The notes under the pieces: model-generated
What the model was told of the DNA's origin: nothing
The model's database searches: none
The model's input: only the letters and a program-made list of their open reading frames with translations
Shown here: piece after piece, positions 33,602 through 43,036 of the stretch
How positions within the stretch are numbered: the stretch's first letter is position 1
How the letters are laid out: the number at the start of each line of letters is the position of its first letter
Source of the DNA: Mycolicibacterium neoaurum VKM Ac-1815D
Lineage (GTDB): Bacteria > Actinomycetota > Actinomycetes > Mycobacteriales > Mycobacteriaceae
Direction of reading: 5' to 3'
Assembly (NCBI RefSeq): GCF_000317305.3
Contig: NC_023036.2
Span: forward strand, 496,001-560,000
Length of the DNA: 64,000 bases
Made by a program: the position numbers and the translations under genes

Positions 33602-34893
33602 CCGCCGGCCTGCACCGTGGCGTCGATAAGCTGCTCGCGACGAAGCAGGTCACCGAATGTCTCGCGGCGCACAGCCAGCCGAGCGGAACCTTGGTCGCAG
33701 AACACGACCGGTGGCCGTAGCGCGGTGTTGTAGTTGTTCGACATCGTGTAGCAGTAGGCGCCGGTCACCGGTACCGTCACCAGATCGCCGACCGCGGGGG
33801 CCACCACCTGCACCTGTTCGGCGATCCGGTCTCCGGACTCACAGTGCCGACCGACGATGTCCACCGTCTCGGCCGGCCCGCTGCGATCGATGACCGAAGG
33901 CTGGAATGGCTGCCCGTACAGCGAGACCTCCAGGTTGTCGCCCATGCCGCCGTCCACTGCGGCGTGGGATCGCACGCCGCGCTTGACCGTCACCACGCGA
34001 TAGGCGGTGATGCCGTTGCGGGCCACCATGGATCGGCCCGGTTCCACCAGAAGCTCCACGTCCGTACCGAGCTTGCGGTGCACCGCGGCGACCAGCGCGC
34101 CGGCGTAGTCCTCGACCGAGGGTGCCTCGTCGGCGCTGACGTAGCGGACCCCGAGGCCACCACCGAAGTCGTAGACACCGAAGCGCTCGAATTCGGCCAA
34201 CGCCGTCACCGCCGCCTCGAACTGGGACAGGTCGAGAAGCTGCGACCCCACATGCGCGTGCAGACCGCGCAGGTCCACCATCGGCTGCCGCCGGATCTGG
34301 GCGATGACGTCCTCGACCTGATCGGCCGGGATGCCGAACTTGGAGCTGTCATGGCCCGTCATCATCGCCGTGTGTGTCTTGGCATCCAGCGACGGACTGA
34401 CCCGCAGGAGCACGGGAACGGGTGACTCTGCCAGCCGCGCAATCCGTTCCATATCGTCGAGATTGTCGATCACGATATAGCGAACTCGGGCCTGAACCGC
34501 GGCGCTGATGTCCTCGTCGGTCTTTGCATTGCCATGAAAGACCGCCCGGCCGGCGTCGGCACCGCCGGCCAGCGCCAGCCCCAGCTCGCCCGCCGACGCC
34601 ACGTCGGTACCGCAGCCTTCCTGCGCGAGCACACCGATCACGGACGCCGAGGGAAAGCTCTTCGATGCGAACAGGACCAGTGACCGAGGGTGGCGGCTGG
34701 TGAAGGCACGGATGTAGTCGCGAGCGGTGCGTCGAAGCGCACCCTCGTCGATCAGGTATGCCGGTGTGCCGTACTCATCTGCCAGCTGCGCGACCGGACA
34801 CCCACCGATCATCAGACGGTGATCCGAATCCAGTTCGGTCCCTTCCGGATACAGCGAAAGGTCGATGTCGGCGGGTGTCAGCGTGTCAGCCAT
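33598..34893 (-). CDS. Diaminopimelate decarboxylase-like PLP enzyme (fold III)
   Basis: 431 residues from ATG 34893 behind gaaggtgag. PLP Lys 78 in LFASKSFPS, TGHDSSKFGI, LHAHVGSQ, YDFGGGLGVRY, EPGRSMVARNG, the substrate motif HCESGD and C-terminal YCYTMSNNYN all match the alanine-racemase-fold decarboxylases, closest to LysA. It would turn meso-diaminopimelate, or another D-centre diamino acid, into lysine. It is almost surely not the biosynthetic lysA, because it lies in a peptide uptake operon; a catabolic role on imported DAP is inferred. Overlaps the S12 hydrolase (ATGA). Confidence 0.85.
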   Translation of the reverse strand: MADTLTPADIDLSLYPEGTELDSDHRLMIGGCPVAQLADEYGTPAYLIDEGALRRTARDYIRAFTSRHPRSLVLFASKSFPSASVIGVLAQEGCGTDVASAGELGLALAGGADAGRAVFHGNAKTDEDISAAVQARVRYIVIDNLDDMERIARLAESPVPVLLRVSPSLDAKTHTAMMTGHDSSKFGIPADQVEDVIAQIRRQPMVDLRGLHAHVGSQLLDLSQFEAAVTALAEFERFGVYDFGGGLGVRYVSADEAPSVEDYAGALVAAVHRKLGTDVELLVEPGRSMVARNGITAYRVVTVKRGVRSHAAVDGGMGDNLEVSLYGQPFQPSVIDRSGPAETVDIVGRHCESGDRIAEQVQVVAPAVGDLVTVPVTGAYCYTMSNNYNTALRPPVVFCDQGSARLAVRRETFGDLLRREQLIDATVQAGG

Positions 34894-34921
34894 TGGCTCA
34901 CCTTCGAGTAGTGCGATGTAT

Positions 34922-36391
34922 TCACCGGGTGTTCCGCGCCTGTTGGGCGCGGCAGGCCGCGTCATGCCGTGCGAAGCGGTCGGCCCACAGGCCGGCCCGC
35001 TGCGGGTCCGGTTCGATGACTTCGCGGGTAGATCCGTCCGGTGCCATATCGGGCCAGTTCAGTATGGTCCGGCCTGCCAAAAGCGCCGCGCCCATGGCGG
35101 AATGGTCTGACTCATGGGTGTCGGCGTGGACCGCGCGACCCGTCGCATCGGCGAGGTCCCGTCGGAACACGGGGGACAAGGCCCCGGAGCCGCTCATCAT
35201 GATGGGTCCGGGTGATTCGCCTGTCGCGGTGTCGGCGAGGACTTCCAGGCAACGGCGAGACTCCAGCACGATGCCCGCCGTCAAACCGCGAGCGAGATCG
35301 GCCGCCGTGGTCCGCAATGTCACGCCCTCGATACCGCCGACCAGACCGGGGTCCCACAGCGCGCCCTGCTCGCCGGGCGAGAGGTACGGCAGTACCAGGG
35401 GCGCATCGGCCAGGTCGGCGCCGGCCGCGAGGTCGGCCACCGCCGACGGGCCTCCGGCGATACCGAGCAGCCCGGCCAGCCACTCCATTGCGGATCCGGT
35501 GGCCAGGAGATCCATTTCCCGCCCGTACCCACCGTCAGCCATCGGGGTGACCAGATAGCGTCCGTGTTCGTCGACGTCCGGGCTGGCAGCACAACCCAAG
35601 ATGACGTTGCTGGTGCCGGCGATGTAGGCCACCGTGCCTGGATTGCGGACCCCGAGTCCGTAGGCACCGAGCACCGAGTCGGCGGCGCCGACGAGCACCG
35701 GGATACCCGGCGGGCATCCCCACCGGGCCGCGAGCTCGGAGCGCAGCGGCCGATGGTCGCGCGAGTCGACGACCGCGGGCACCACGCGTGCGCCGGCTGT
35801 CGCCAGTATGGCGGTGTCCCATGCCCGGCGGTGCAGGTCGTAGGCTCCGAAACCCGATGCGGTACTGGGGTCGGTCAGCAGATGGCCGGTCAATACCTGG
35901 AACAGGTAGTCCTTGGCGCCGGCCACGGTGGCGTCGGCGGCCAGCCCCAGCCGGCACCGTCGGGCATGCATCGCCAGCAGGTAGCGGCCGTCGAACTGTT
36001 GCCCGGTGCGCCGATAGAGCTGTCCGGGACCGACGGCCGAGGCAATGCTTTCGCCGTCGGCCTCGGCTCGCCCGTCCCTCCAGGTGATCGCGGGCCCGAT
36101 CGGCCGCCCCCCGACATCCAGGCTGACCAACGTGGGCAACATCGCCGAAAGGCCGAGTACTCCCCATTTCGCGGGGTCGGTCTGTTGGGCTAGTTCGTCC
36201 AGCGCCGCATGGCATGCCGCCGTCCAGTCCGATGGATTCTGCTCGGCGGCATGGGGTTCCGGCTGTCCGGTCGGGTAGCCGACGCGGGCGCGCGCCACGC
36301 ACCGGCCGTCGGCGCCGACCGCGACAGCCTTCAGGCTGCTTGTCCCGAGATCGACACCGATGGCCAGTGCACCGTTACCGCTCAACGGCAT
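34922..36391 (-). CDS. FGGY-family carbohydrate kinase (xylulokinase-like)
   Basis: 489 residues from ATG 36391 behind aggag; a longer start at 36406 is less likely. Phosphate-1 motif IGVDLGTSSLKAVAV at the N-terminus, QPEPHAAEQNPSDW (FGGY N-domain), AGTSNVILGC and MMSGSGALSPVFRRDLAD (adenosine region). FGGY kinases phosphorylate sugars or polyols with ATP. Here it probably phosphorylates a sugar moiety imported by the adjacent transporter; which sugar cannot be read from sequence. 28 bp upstream of the DAP-decarboxylase-like gene. Confidence 0.87.
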   Translation of the reverse strand: MPLSGNGALAIGVDLGTSSLKAVAVGADGRCVARARVGYPTGQPEPHAAEQNPSDWTAACHAALDELAQQTDPAKWGVLGLSAMLPTLVSLDVGGRPIGPAITWRDGRAEADGESIASAVGPGQLYRRTGQQFDGRYLLAMHARRCRLGLAADATVAGAKDYLFQVLTGHLLTDPSTASGFGAYDLHRRAWDTAILATAGARVVPAVVDSRDHRPLRSELAARWGCPPGIPVLVGAADSVLGAYGLGVRNPGTVAYIAGTSNVILGCAASPDVDEHGRYLVTPMADGGYGREMDLLATGSAMEWLAGLLGIAGGPSAVADLAAGADLADAPLVLPYLSPGEQGALWDPGLVGGIEGVTLRTTAADLARGLTAGIVLESRRCLEVLADTATGESPGPIMMSGSGALSPVFRRDLADATGRAVHADTHESDHSAMGAALLAGRTILNWPDMAPDGSTREVIEPDPQRAGLWADRFARHDAACRAQQARNTR

Positions 36392-36432
36392 TGCTCTCCT
36401 AGCCACACCCTCATCGCCGGCCCGCAGACCGG

Positions 36433-37788
36433 TCAGAACTCACGCGCCACCACGCTCAGCGCGGCATCGGCGGCATTGAGTGTGTCATCGATGTCGGCAT
36501 CGGTATGTACCAAGGAGACGAAGAGGTTCTCGAACTGCAGCGGATGAAACAGTACGCCGCGTACCACCATCTCCTGATACCAACGGGTGAAGACATCCTC
36601 GTGGGCGTGGGCGGCTGCATCGCGCCAGTTCTTGATCGGCCGGTCGGTGAACCACAACTGGAACACCGTACCGATGCCTTCGACGTAGGCATCGATCCCC
36701 TTGTCCTGCGCCAGCGTCTTCAGGCCCTGGCCGAGCCGGTCACCCAACGCGCGCTGGCGTTCGTACAGACCCGGGGTGGCCAGGATGTCCATGGTGGCCG
36801 AAACCGCGGCGCACGCAACCACATTGGCGTTGTAGGTTCCGGAATGCGAATAGGTGCCATCGGCGATCAGTCGCATGGCCTCGGTGGTACCCCCGACCGC
36901 CGCGACCGGGAATCCACCGCCGATGCCCTTGGCATAGGTGGTCAGATCCGGGCGGATGCCGAACCACTCCTGGGCGCCGCCGCGCGCAAACCGGAAACCG
37001 GTGATGACCTCGTCGAAGATGAGCATGGCACCGTACTTGGTGGTCTGCTCACGCAACAGTTCCAGGTAGCCCGGCTCGGGCAGGATGCAGCCGGTGTTGA
37101 AGACAGCGGGCTCGGTGAGCACGGCGGCCACCTCTTCGCCGCGTTCCTCCATCAACCGGATGAAGCTCTCGGGATCATTCCAGGTGAGCACCACCAGTGT
37201 GCTCTCCAGTTCGGCGGGAACTCCGCCGCCCATGGCGACCGGGCGGGGCCGGTCGGCGGGGCCGGCGAGGGTCGGGTCGACGTGGTTGGACCAGTACACG
37301 GTGTCCTGCCAGCCGTGGTAATGACCTTCGAAGCGCACGATCAGCCGTCGTCCGGTGGTCGCCCGAGCAAGTCGGACGGCCGTACCCACGGCCTCGGAGC
37401 CGGAATTGGTGAAGCGCACCTGCTCCACGCCGGGAACCGCGGCCGCAACCTTCTCGGCCGCCTCGATCTCCAGTTCATAGGGCAGCCCGAAGCAGGTGCC
37501 GTACTCGGCGACGGCATCGGTGACGGCCTTGGTCACCCCGGGATTGCGGTGCCCCAGGATCATCGGTCCCAGCCCGAGCAGATAATCGATGTACTCGTTG
37601 CCGTCGACGTCCCTCAGCCGTGAACCCTGCCCCTCGGATATGAAGAGCGGGTAGGGCTTCCAGCCGTTGCGGGGGAGCCGGGCGGTACTGCCGGCGCCAC
37701 CGGGGATTGTCTTGCGGGCGCGGTCATAGAGGTTCTTGGTGATCGCGGTCCGCTCGGCGTACGCGGTGTCAAACGTCGTCATGGACAT
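36433..37788 (-). CDS. Class III aminotransferase (glutamate-1-semialdehyde aminomutase-like)
   Basis: 451 residues, ATG behind aggaagag. PLP Lys 287 in TYAKGIGGGFPVAA, plus FTNSGSEAVGTAVRLAR (phosphate binding), EGHYHGWQD and LIFDEVITGFRFA. The whole length matches HemL-like enzymes, but the location inside a peptide/sugar uptake operon, without other heme genes, argues for an amino acid or amino sugar aminotransferase. A 22-bp imperfect palindrome lies 33 bp upstream, so the gene may have its own regulated promoter inside the operon. Confidence 0.85.
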   Translation of the reverse strand: MSMTTFDTAYAERTAITKNLYDRARKTIPGGAGSTARLPRNGWKPYPLFISEGQGSRLRDVDGNEYIDYLLGLGPMILGHRNPGVTKAVTDAVAEYGTCFGLPYELEIEAAEKVAAAVPGVEQVRFTNSGSEAVGTAVRLARATTGRRLIVRFEGHYHGWQDTVYWSNHVDPTLAGPADRPRPVAMGGGVPAELESTLVVLTWNDPESFIRLMEERGEEVAAVLTEPAVFNTGCILPEPGYLELLREQTTKYGAMLIFDEVITGFRFARGGAQEWFGIRPDLTTYAKGIGGGFPVAAVGGTTEAMRLIADGTYSHSGTYNANVVACAAVSATMDILATPGLYERQRALGDRLGQGLKTLAQDKGIDAYVEGIGTVFQLWFTDRPIKNWRDAAAHAHEDVFTRWYQEMVVRGVLFHPLQFENLFVSLVHTDADIDDTLNAADAALSVVAREF

Positions 37789-37820
37789 GCTCTTCCTGTG
37801 AACGAACTGGCCAACCCAGT

Positions 37821-37842
37821 CATACTTCGTATACTAAGTATG
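37821..37842. promoter_or_regulatory. 22-bp palindrome, candidate GntR operator
   Basis: CATACTT-c-GTATAC-t-AAGTATG, ten of eleven base pairs symmetrical, in the 57-bp gap between the M17 peptidase and the aminotransferase genes. The half-site TCATACTwmG recurs in front of the transporter genes (41071-41080, minus strand) and nagB (45634-45643). The local GntR/UTRA regulator is the natural candidate to bind it. Confidence 0.5.
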
Positions 37843-37845
37843 TTG

Positions 37846-39324
37846 TCAAGCGAGTGTAGTCGTCGGGGCCAACAGCTCGATGAGCGCGCGCACCGGAGTG
37901 CCGGTCGGCCCTGCCGGCCAGGGGTGGGCGGGATCGACCAACCACGCCGCGGAGCCGTTGTCGATGTGAACCCAGGGCGCCGAGCCGACGAAGGAGCGCA
38001 GATACGTGGCTGCCAGTTGACCCGAATCAGGAACTGAAACAGGAGCGTTGGCAATATCGGCGACTCTGGACGGTAGCTGGGCGGCATAGGTGTGATGCAG
38101 CGGTAAGGCCCAGCCGCGATCGAATCCACGCCTGCCCGCCTCGATCACCTCGGCCGTCAGATCAGCCGAGGTTCCCCAGCATCCCCAGAACGCCGTCCCC
38201 ACGCCACCGGAGTCCGTCAGCGTTCCGACATCGACGATTCGTGCCGGAGTCTGAGCGGCGAGCCATTCCAGCGCGTCGGCAAGCACCAGGCGCCCTTCGC
38301 AGTCGGTGTCGACCACCTCGGTGGTCCGCCCGCGTGGGTGGGTGAGCACATCACCGGGGCGGAGCGCCCGGCTACCGGGCATGTTCTCCGCCACGGGTAA
38401 CACCGCGGTGATGGGGCCTGCGGCTCCGAGCGCCGCGGCCGCGATCACCGCGGCCGCAACCGAAGCGGCCCCGGCCATATCGGATTTCATCCAGCTGAGC
38501 TCGTGCGCATCGCGCTTGAGGTTGACGCCGCCCGAATCGAAGGTGATCCCCTTGCCGGCCAGAGCCGTCAGCGGACCATCACCGGGGACCTGCAGGGCGA
38601 GAACCAGCGACGGTTCGGCACTGCCCGCTCCGACACCGAGCGTGCCGCCGAAACCGTGTTGGGTGAGCACGTCCTCGTCCCAGGTCTCCACAAGGACCGC
38701 GCCGGGTGCCAGTTCGGTGGCGAAGTCCGAGACGGCCTGCGCAAAACTGCTCGGACGCAGAGCATTCGGAGGTGCCTCGACCAGTTGACGCACCCACGAT
38801 GTCGCACGTGCCACCGTGCTGGCGCGTGCGAGCACTTCGTCGGCAGCGGTCCCGTCGTCACACACCACCGCGACCGACAGCGCGGGGGCGCCCGGTCCGC
38901 CGTGGCGCTGATACCGCCACGACCCGATCGCATGCCCCTGCGCGACGGCGCCCAGGGCCTCGGGCATCCCCGGCGATTCCAGCGCCAGCAGCGAGACGAT
39001 GTTGCCTCGCGCTCCCGCGCCGAGCGCGGCATCGAAGAGCTCCGCGGCACCGATGTCACCGGCGCCGAGGCCGACCAGTGTCACCCGCACCGCCGCGCCG
39101 GATACCGGGAGCGACAACGTCATGTGTGAACCCGCGTGCGCGTCGAAATCCTGATCGGCGGAGGCCGCGTCGGCGCAGTCGAATCCGGCGATGTCACTCA
39201 GCAACTGCATACCGCGACCCCGGCGGCTCACGGGGATTCCGACCACCACCTCGGTGTGCTGCCGTGCCGTCAGCGCGTCGACGAGATCGCGGGAGTAGAC
39301 GCGCCTCAGCGCGGCATCGCTCAT
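37846..39324 (-). CDS. M17 leucyl aminopeptidase-family protein
   Basis: 492 residues from ATG 39324, which overlaps the solute-binding-protein stop (ATGA); a longer start is rejected. The metal-binding and catalytic motifs are present: GKGITFDSGGVNLKRD and WMKSDMAGAASV (Lys and Asp ligands), then VDTDCEGRLVLADALEW where the usual NTDAEGRL is slightly altered. M17 enzymes are cytoplasmic hexamers releasing N-terminal amino acids from peptides. In this operon it should process imported peptides. Confidence 0.88.
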   Translation of the reverse strand: MSDAALRRVYSRDLVDALTARQHTEVVVGIPVSRRGRGMQLLSDIAGFDCADAASADQDFDAHAGSHMTLSLPVSGAAVRVTLVGLGAGDIGAAELFDAALGAGARGNIVSLLALESPGMPEALGAVAQGHAIGSWRYQRHGGPGAPALSVAVVCDDGTAADEVLARASTVARATSWVRQLVEAPPNALRPSSFAQAVSDFATELAPGAVLVETWDEDVLTQHGFGGTLGVGAGSAEPSLVLALQVPGDGPLTALAGKGITFDSGGVNLKRDAHELSWMKSDMAGAASVAAAVIAAAALGAAGPITAVLPVAENMPGSRALRPGDVLTHPRGRTTEVVDTDCEGRLVLADALEWLAAQTPARIVDVGTLTDSGGVGTAFWGCWGTSADLTAEVIEAGRRGFDRGWALPLHHTYAAQLPSRVADIANAPVSVPDSGQLAATYLRSFVGSAPWVHIDNGSAAWLVDPAHPWPAGPTGTPVRALIELLAPTTTLA

Positions 39325-40961
39325 TCTGCGGGCTTCACCTGGAGCAGTGTCTGGGTCGACAGGTTGTTGACCGAACCCACCAGCGGGGACATCTGGAATC
39401 CCGTCCACTTCGGTGAGTGGGCCTCGATCACGTTCTGGTACAGCAACACGATGTACGGCCGGTCATCGAAGGCGATCCGCTGCATCTGATTGATGATGTC
39501 CTGACGTTCCGCCCGATCGCGGGCAATGCCCTGCGCCTCGTAGAGCTTGTCGTAGGCCGGGTTGCAGTATCCGCTGTCGTTGTTGTTTCCCCATTGCTCA
39601 CAGGTCAGCACGCTGAGCTGGAAGTCCGGATCCACTGGGGGAATCCATGTCCACATGGCGAGGTCGAACTCGTCGTATCCGTTGTCAGGGCCCAGGATTG
39701 CGGTGGTCGCGGCATCGGTGTCCATCTTGCGCATCTCCAGATTGACGCCTGTTTCACGAAAGCCGTTCTGGATGATCTGGAACATCCGGTCGCCGGCACC
39801 ATTGATATCAGTGGGGAAGATGACCTCATAGGACATCCGGCTACCGTCGGCGATCCGGATACCGTCCGGTCCCTTGGCATAGCCGAGGCCGTCGAGAATG
39901 GCGTTCGCCTCTGCCACGTCGAACGGTAGACCCTTGATCGCGTCGTCATGCCACCCCGTCGCAGGAGCGACGATTGTCGATCCTGTGGTCGCCATTCCCA
40001 GCCACGCGGTGCCGATCATCTCCTCCCGGTTCATGGCGAGTTCGAAGGCCTTACGGACATCCGGGTTCAGTAGTTCGGGATGGTTCTTCTTCTTCGGATT
40101 GGTGTTGATGATGAAGTTGTAGAAGCCCGAGCCCGGTGCCGTGCCGACCTCCATCCCGGCCTCCTTGATGGACGGGACTGCGGTGGCAGGAGTGCTGGCG
40201 CCGATCATGTCGACCTGATCGGTCCGCAGCGCCGTCACCATGGCATCGGAGTTGGCGAAGAACTGCAGACCGAAGCCGGAGATATGCGGCTTTGTTTCGC
40301 CCCACCACTTCGGGTTCTGCGAGAACATCGCGACCTGGTCCTTCTTGTACTCATCCAGGACGAACGGCCCGCCGGACACCGCGGGCGCTTCATTCTGGAA
40401 CGTCGTGATGGCCTTGCCGTCCCCCGTCGCGTACTGCGACCAGACATGCTCGGGGAGTACGGGCAGCTGTTGCATCTGTGCCAGCACATTGGACACCGGC
40501 TGCGAATAGGTGAGCGTCAGGGTGTCTCCCTCGGCCGATGCCGATGTCAGACTGCGGATGAAGCCGGCCAGCTTACCCGTCGGCCCGTCCTCGAACTGGC
40601 GAATCATGTTGAGTGTGAATGCCGCATCCTTGGCCGTCAGCGGTTCTCCGTCCGACCACTGGGCGTCCTTGACGATCTCGAAGGTCCAGACCAGGCCGTC
40701 CGGTGAGGTCTTCCAGCTGGTCGCGAAGGACGGCTTCAACGACATGTCCGTCGTGTCGTACTCGGTGAGGTGCGGATAGACGTACTGGTAGACGACATTG
40801 CTGTAATCCGATGTCGAGACGAAGGGGTTGAGCGAGTCGATCGCCACACTGACCCCGATCCGCAGGACGCTGCGCGACGTCGCGGAACTGCAGCCGGCAA
40901 TCATCGAAAGGGCCACCAGCACGCCGCTGATGAGTGCCAGGATTCGCAGAGCGGGTTTCAT
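39321..40961 (-). CDS. Peptide ABC transporter solute-binding lipoprotein (SBP family 5)
   Basis: 546 residues. Lipoprotein signal with lipobox MIAGC (Cys ~24). SBP_bac_5 features: SVAIDSLNPFVSTSDY, PSFATSWKTSPDGLVWTFEIVKDAQWSDGEPLTAKDA, NPDVRKAFELAMNREEM, and the C-terminal DDRPYIVLLYQNVIEAHSPKW. It captures a peptide or peptide-like ligand outside the membrane for the divergent DppBC-DF transporter. First gene of the minus-strand operon; start behind agggaagg. Confidence 0.92.
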   Translation of the reverse strand: MKPALRILALISGVLVALSMIAGCSSATSRSVLRIGVSVAIDSLNPFVSTSDYSNVVYQYVYPHLTEYDTTDMSLKPSFATSWKTSPDGLVWTFEIVKDAQWSDGEPLTAKDAAFTLNMIRQFEDGPTGKLAGFIRSLTSASAEGDTLTLTYSQPVSNVLAQMQQLPVLPEHVWSQYATGDGKAITTFQNEAPAVSGGPFVLDEYKKDQVAMFSQNPKWWGETKPHISGFGLQFFANSDAMVTALRTDQVDMIGASTPATAVPSIKEAGMEVGTAPGSGFYNFIINTNPKKKNHPELLNPDVRKAFELAMNREEMIGTAWLGMATTGSTIVAPATGWHDDAIKGLPFDVAEANAILDGLGYAKGPDGIRIADGSRMSYEVIFPTDINGAGDRMFQIIQNGFRETGVNLEMRKMDTDAATTAILGPDNGYDEFDLAMWTWIPPVDPDFQLSVLTCEQWGNNNDSGYCNPAYDKLYEAQGIARDRAERQDIINQMQRIAFDDRPYIVLLYQNVIEAHSPKWTGFQMSPLVGSVNNLSTQTLLQVKPAE

Positions 40962-41070
40962 GGAGAACCTTCCCTAGAGCATCGAGGTGGCGACGTTCAT
41001 GTGCTGGCGATCTGGACGGAACTTCAACCGAAATTGCAACGTGGTATTACATTCCCGTCACTTTGTGTGC

Positions 41071-41080
41071 TTAGTATGAG
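41071..41080 (-). promoter_or_regulatory. TCATACT half-site in the SBP/permease divergent promoter
   Basis: The 156-bp gap between the binding protein and permease genes holds cTCATACTAAg on the minus strand, matching half of the palindrome at 37821. A second symmetric half was not found, so this is a weak site. The gap must contain both operon promoters. Confidence 0.3.
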
Positions 41081-41117
41081 GACCATCACCTAGGCCGTCA
41101 AGACGAAAGGGGCCCGA

Positions 41118-42074
41118 GTGCGCGGGTACCTCTGGAAGCGAACCCTGTTCGCCGCAGTGACGATCTTCGTCGCGCTCACGGTCAACTTCATCCTCTTTCG
41201 GGTGCTGCCGGGGGATGCGGTCAGCCAGATATCGCGGATTCCCAACGCCTCGCCGGCAATGAAGGAGGCGCTGCGCGCCGAGTTCGGACTCGACAAGCCC
41301 GTGTTCGAGCAGTATCTCCGCTACCTGCAACAGCTGTGCCAAGGCAACCTCGGCGTCTCGTACACCAACCGCCAGCCGGTCCTGGACAATCTGATCGAGG
41401 CGTTCGGCAACACGGTGCCGATGGTCGCCACCGGCACGCTGATCGCCATAGTCCTCGGGATCGCGGTGGGCATGTTCGCTGCGCTGCACCGGGGATCGGT
41501 CGGTGACCACGCAGCCACCGGCATCGCTGTGCTCTTCTATGCGTTACCCACCCAGTTCCTGGGCATGATGCTGCTGATCATGTTCGCCGGCACGTTGCCG
41601 TCGGTCGGGATGTCCGACCCCTTCGCAGTGGGACTGTCGCCGGGGGAGCAACTGCTCGACCTCGCTCGGCACATGATCCTGCCGGTCGCGACGCTGGTGC
41701 TCACCCTGTACGCCGAGAGCGCCTTGATCGTGCGGTCTGCGATGCTGGAAACCCTTGGTGAGAACTACATCCTGACTGCACGGGCCAAGGGCCTGACCCG
41801 TCGGCGCATCGTGTGGTCCTATGCACTGCGTAACGCCGCCCTGCCGACGATCACCCAGATTGCTCTCTCGTTGGGGACCATTGTGGGCGGATCGATCCTC
41901 GTCGAGGTGATCTTTTCCTGGCCGGGAGTCGGCCGCGCGCTCTATGACGCAGTCCTGCAACGTGATTACCCGATGTTGCAAGGCGGCTTTCTGGCCATCA
42001 CCGTCACCGTCGTGGTGTTGAACTATCTCGCCGACATCCTGTACTTCCGGCTCGACCCGAGGATTTCACAGTGA
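41118..42074 (+). CDS. Peptide ABC transporter permease (DppB/OppB type)
   Basis: 318 residues, GTG start. Six membrane helices; N-terminal RGYLWKRTLFAAVTIFVALTVNFILFRVLPGDAV is typical of DppB, and the EAA loop reads TARAKGLTRRRIVWSYALRNAALP (residues ~220-243). Part of an importer with DppC-type and fused ATPase genes; stop overlaps the next start (GTGA). Confidence 0.93.
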   Translation: MRGYLWKRTLFAAVTIFVALTVNFILFRVLPGDAVSQISRIPNASPAMKEALRAEFGLDKPVFEQYLRYLQQLCQGNLGVSYTNRQPVLDNLIEAFGNTVPMVATGTLIAIVLGIAVGMFAALHRGSVGDHAATGIAVLFYALPTQFLGMMLLIMFAGTLPSVGMSDPFAVGLSPGEQLLDLARHMILPVATLVLTLYAESALIVRSAMLETLGENYILTARAKGLTRRRIVWSYALRNAALPTITQIALSLGTIVGGSILVEVIFSWPGVGRALYDAVLQRDYPMLQGGFLAITVTVVVLNYLADILYFRLDPRISQ

Positions 42075-43036
42075 ACCACGAGGATCATCCCGCCGATGTC
42101 AGTGATCCGACCGCGGGGGAGCCGATACACAGGCGTGGGGCCTGGGGGGCGCTGCGCACCGCCATGGCCACCCCGCCGGCCATCATCGGGCTGAGCATCA
42201 TCGGCCTGTTCCTCGTGGTCTCGGCACTGTCGCATTACCTGAAGCCCTACAGCACATCTGTGCCCAGTTGCGCGGTGTTCGAGCCGCCCTCACCACAACA
42301 CTGGCTGGGCTGCGACGACGGCGGTATCGACATGGTGAGCCTGGTGTTGCAGGGCGGGCAGATATCGATGTTCGTGGGATTCACCGCAGCGGTCATCGCG
42401 ATCGCCATCGGCGCGACCGTAGGCGTGCTGTCCGGGTACTTCGGCGGCTGGGTCGATTCGATCCTGATGCGGGTGACCGACTACTTCATGGTCATACCGC
42501 AGATCGTGCTGATGATCGTGGTCGCAGCGGTGTGGGGCCCAAAGCTGAGCCACGTCATCGTGGTCATCGGCTTCCTGATGTGGACCAGCACCGCCCGCGT
42601 GGTGCGGGCCCAGGTGAAGACCCTGCGTGAACGTGTCTATGTTCAGCGGGCGGTGTCGATAGGCGCTGGACATCCGCGAATCATCCTCCACCACATACTT
42701 CCTCAGTTGGGACCCTTGCTCATCGCCAACGCGGTGCTGGCCATCACGCTGGCGATCTTCAACGAGACCGCCCTGGCCTTCCTCGGCCTGTCCGATCCGA
42801 CGGCGGTCACCTGGGGAACGATCATGGAACACGCGTTCGTCCGCGGCGCCATCAGCACCGGGGCATGGTGGGCCATCGTTCCCGCCGGACTGTGCGTCGC
42901 AATCCTGATCATGGGGTGCTATCTGCTGGGCAATTCGATCGAGGACACCCTCAATCCCCGGCTGCGCTCATCTCATCTTTCCCGGAAATCGTGGACGATG
43001 CGCCCGCTGGTGGGCCGCGGAAAGGACGCACTGTGA
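42071..43036 (+). CDS. Peptide ABC transporter permease (DppC/OppC type)
   Basis: 321 residues, GTG overlapping the previous stop. First membrane helix near residue 37 (AIIGLSIIGLFLVVSALSHYL), a periplasmic loop with two Cys (VPSCAVFEPP, HWLGCDDGG), and five more helices. EAA loop: QRAVSIGAGHPRIILHHILPQLGPLL. Forms the membrane channel with the DppB-type partner. Overlaps the ATPase gene by four bases. Confidence 0.93.
   Translation: MNHEDHPADVSDPTAGEPIHRRGAWGALRTAMATPPAIIGLSIIGLFLVVSALSHYLKPYSTSVPSCAVFEPPSPQHWLGCDDGGIDMVSLVLQGGQISMFVGFTAAVIAIAIGATVGVLSGYFGGWVDSILMRVTDYFMVIPQIVLMIVVAAVWGPKLSHVIVVIGFLMWTSTARVVRAQVKTLRERVYVQRAVSIGAGHPRIILHHILPQLGPLLIANAVLAITLAIFNETALAFLGLSDPTAVTWGTIMEHAFVRGAISTGAWWAIVPAGLCVAILIMGCYLLGNSIEDTLNPRLRSSHLSRKSWTMRPLVGRGKDAL

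Noticed and set aside
33598..34893. Calling the fold III decarboxylase lysA
   Set aside because: Motifs fit LysA, but biosynthetic lysA is normally in another context; a catabolic paralogue is more likely.
36433..37788. Calling the class III aminotransferase hemL
   Set aside because: Sequence is HemL-like, but it lies in a peptide/sugar uptake operon and no heme genes are nearby; the name would assert an unproved role.
37846..39408. Longer start (39408) for the M17 peptidase
   Set aside because: The extra 28 residues lie inside the solute-binding-protein gene; the ATG at 39324 overlaps its stop as ATGA, like neighbouring genes.
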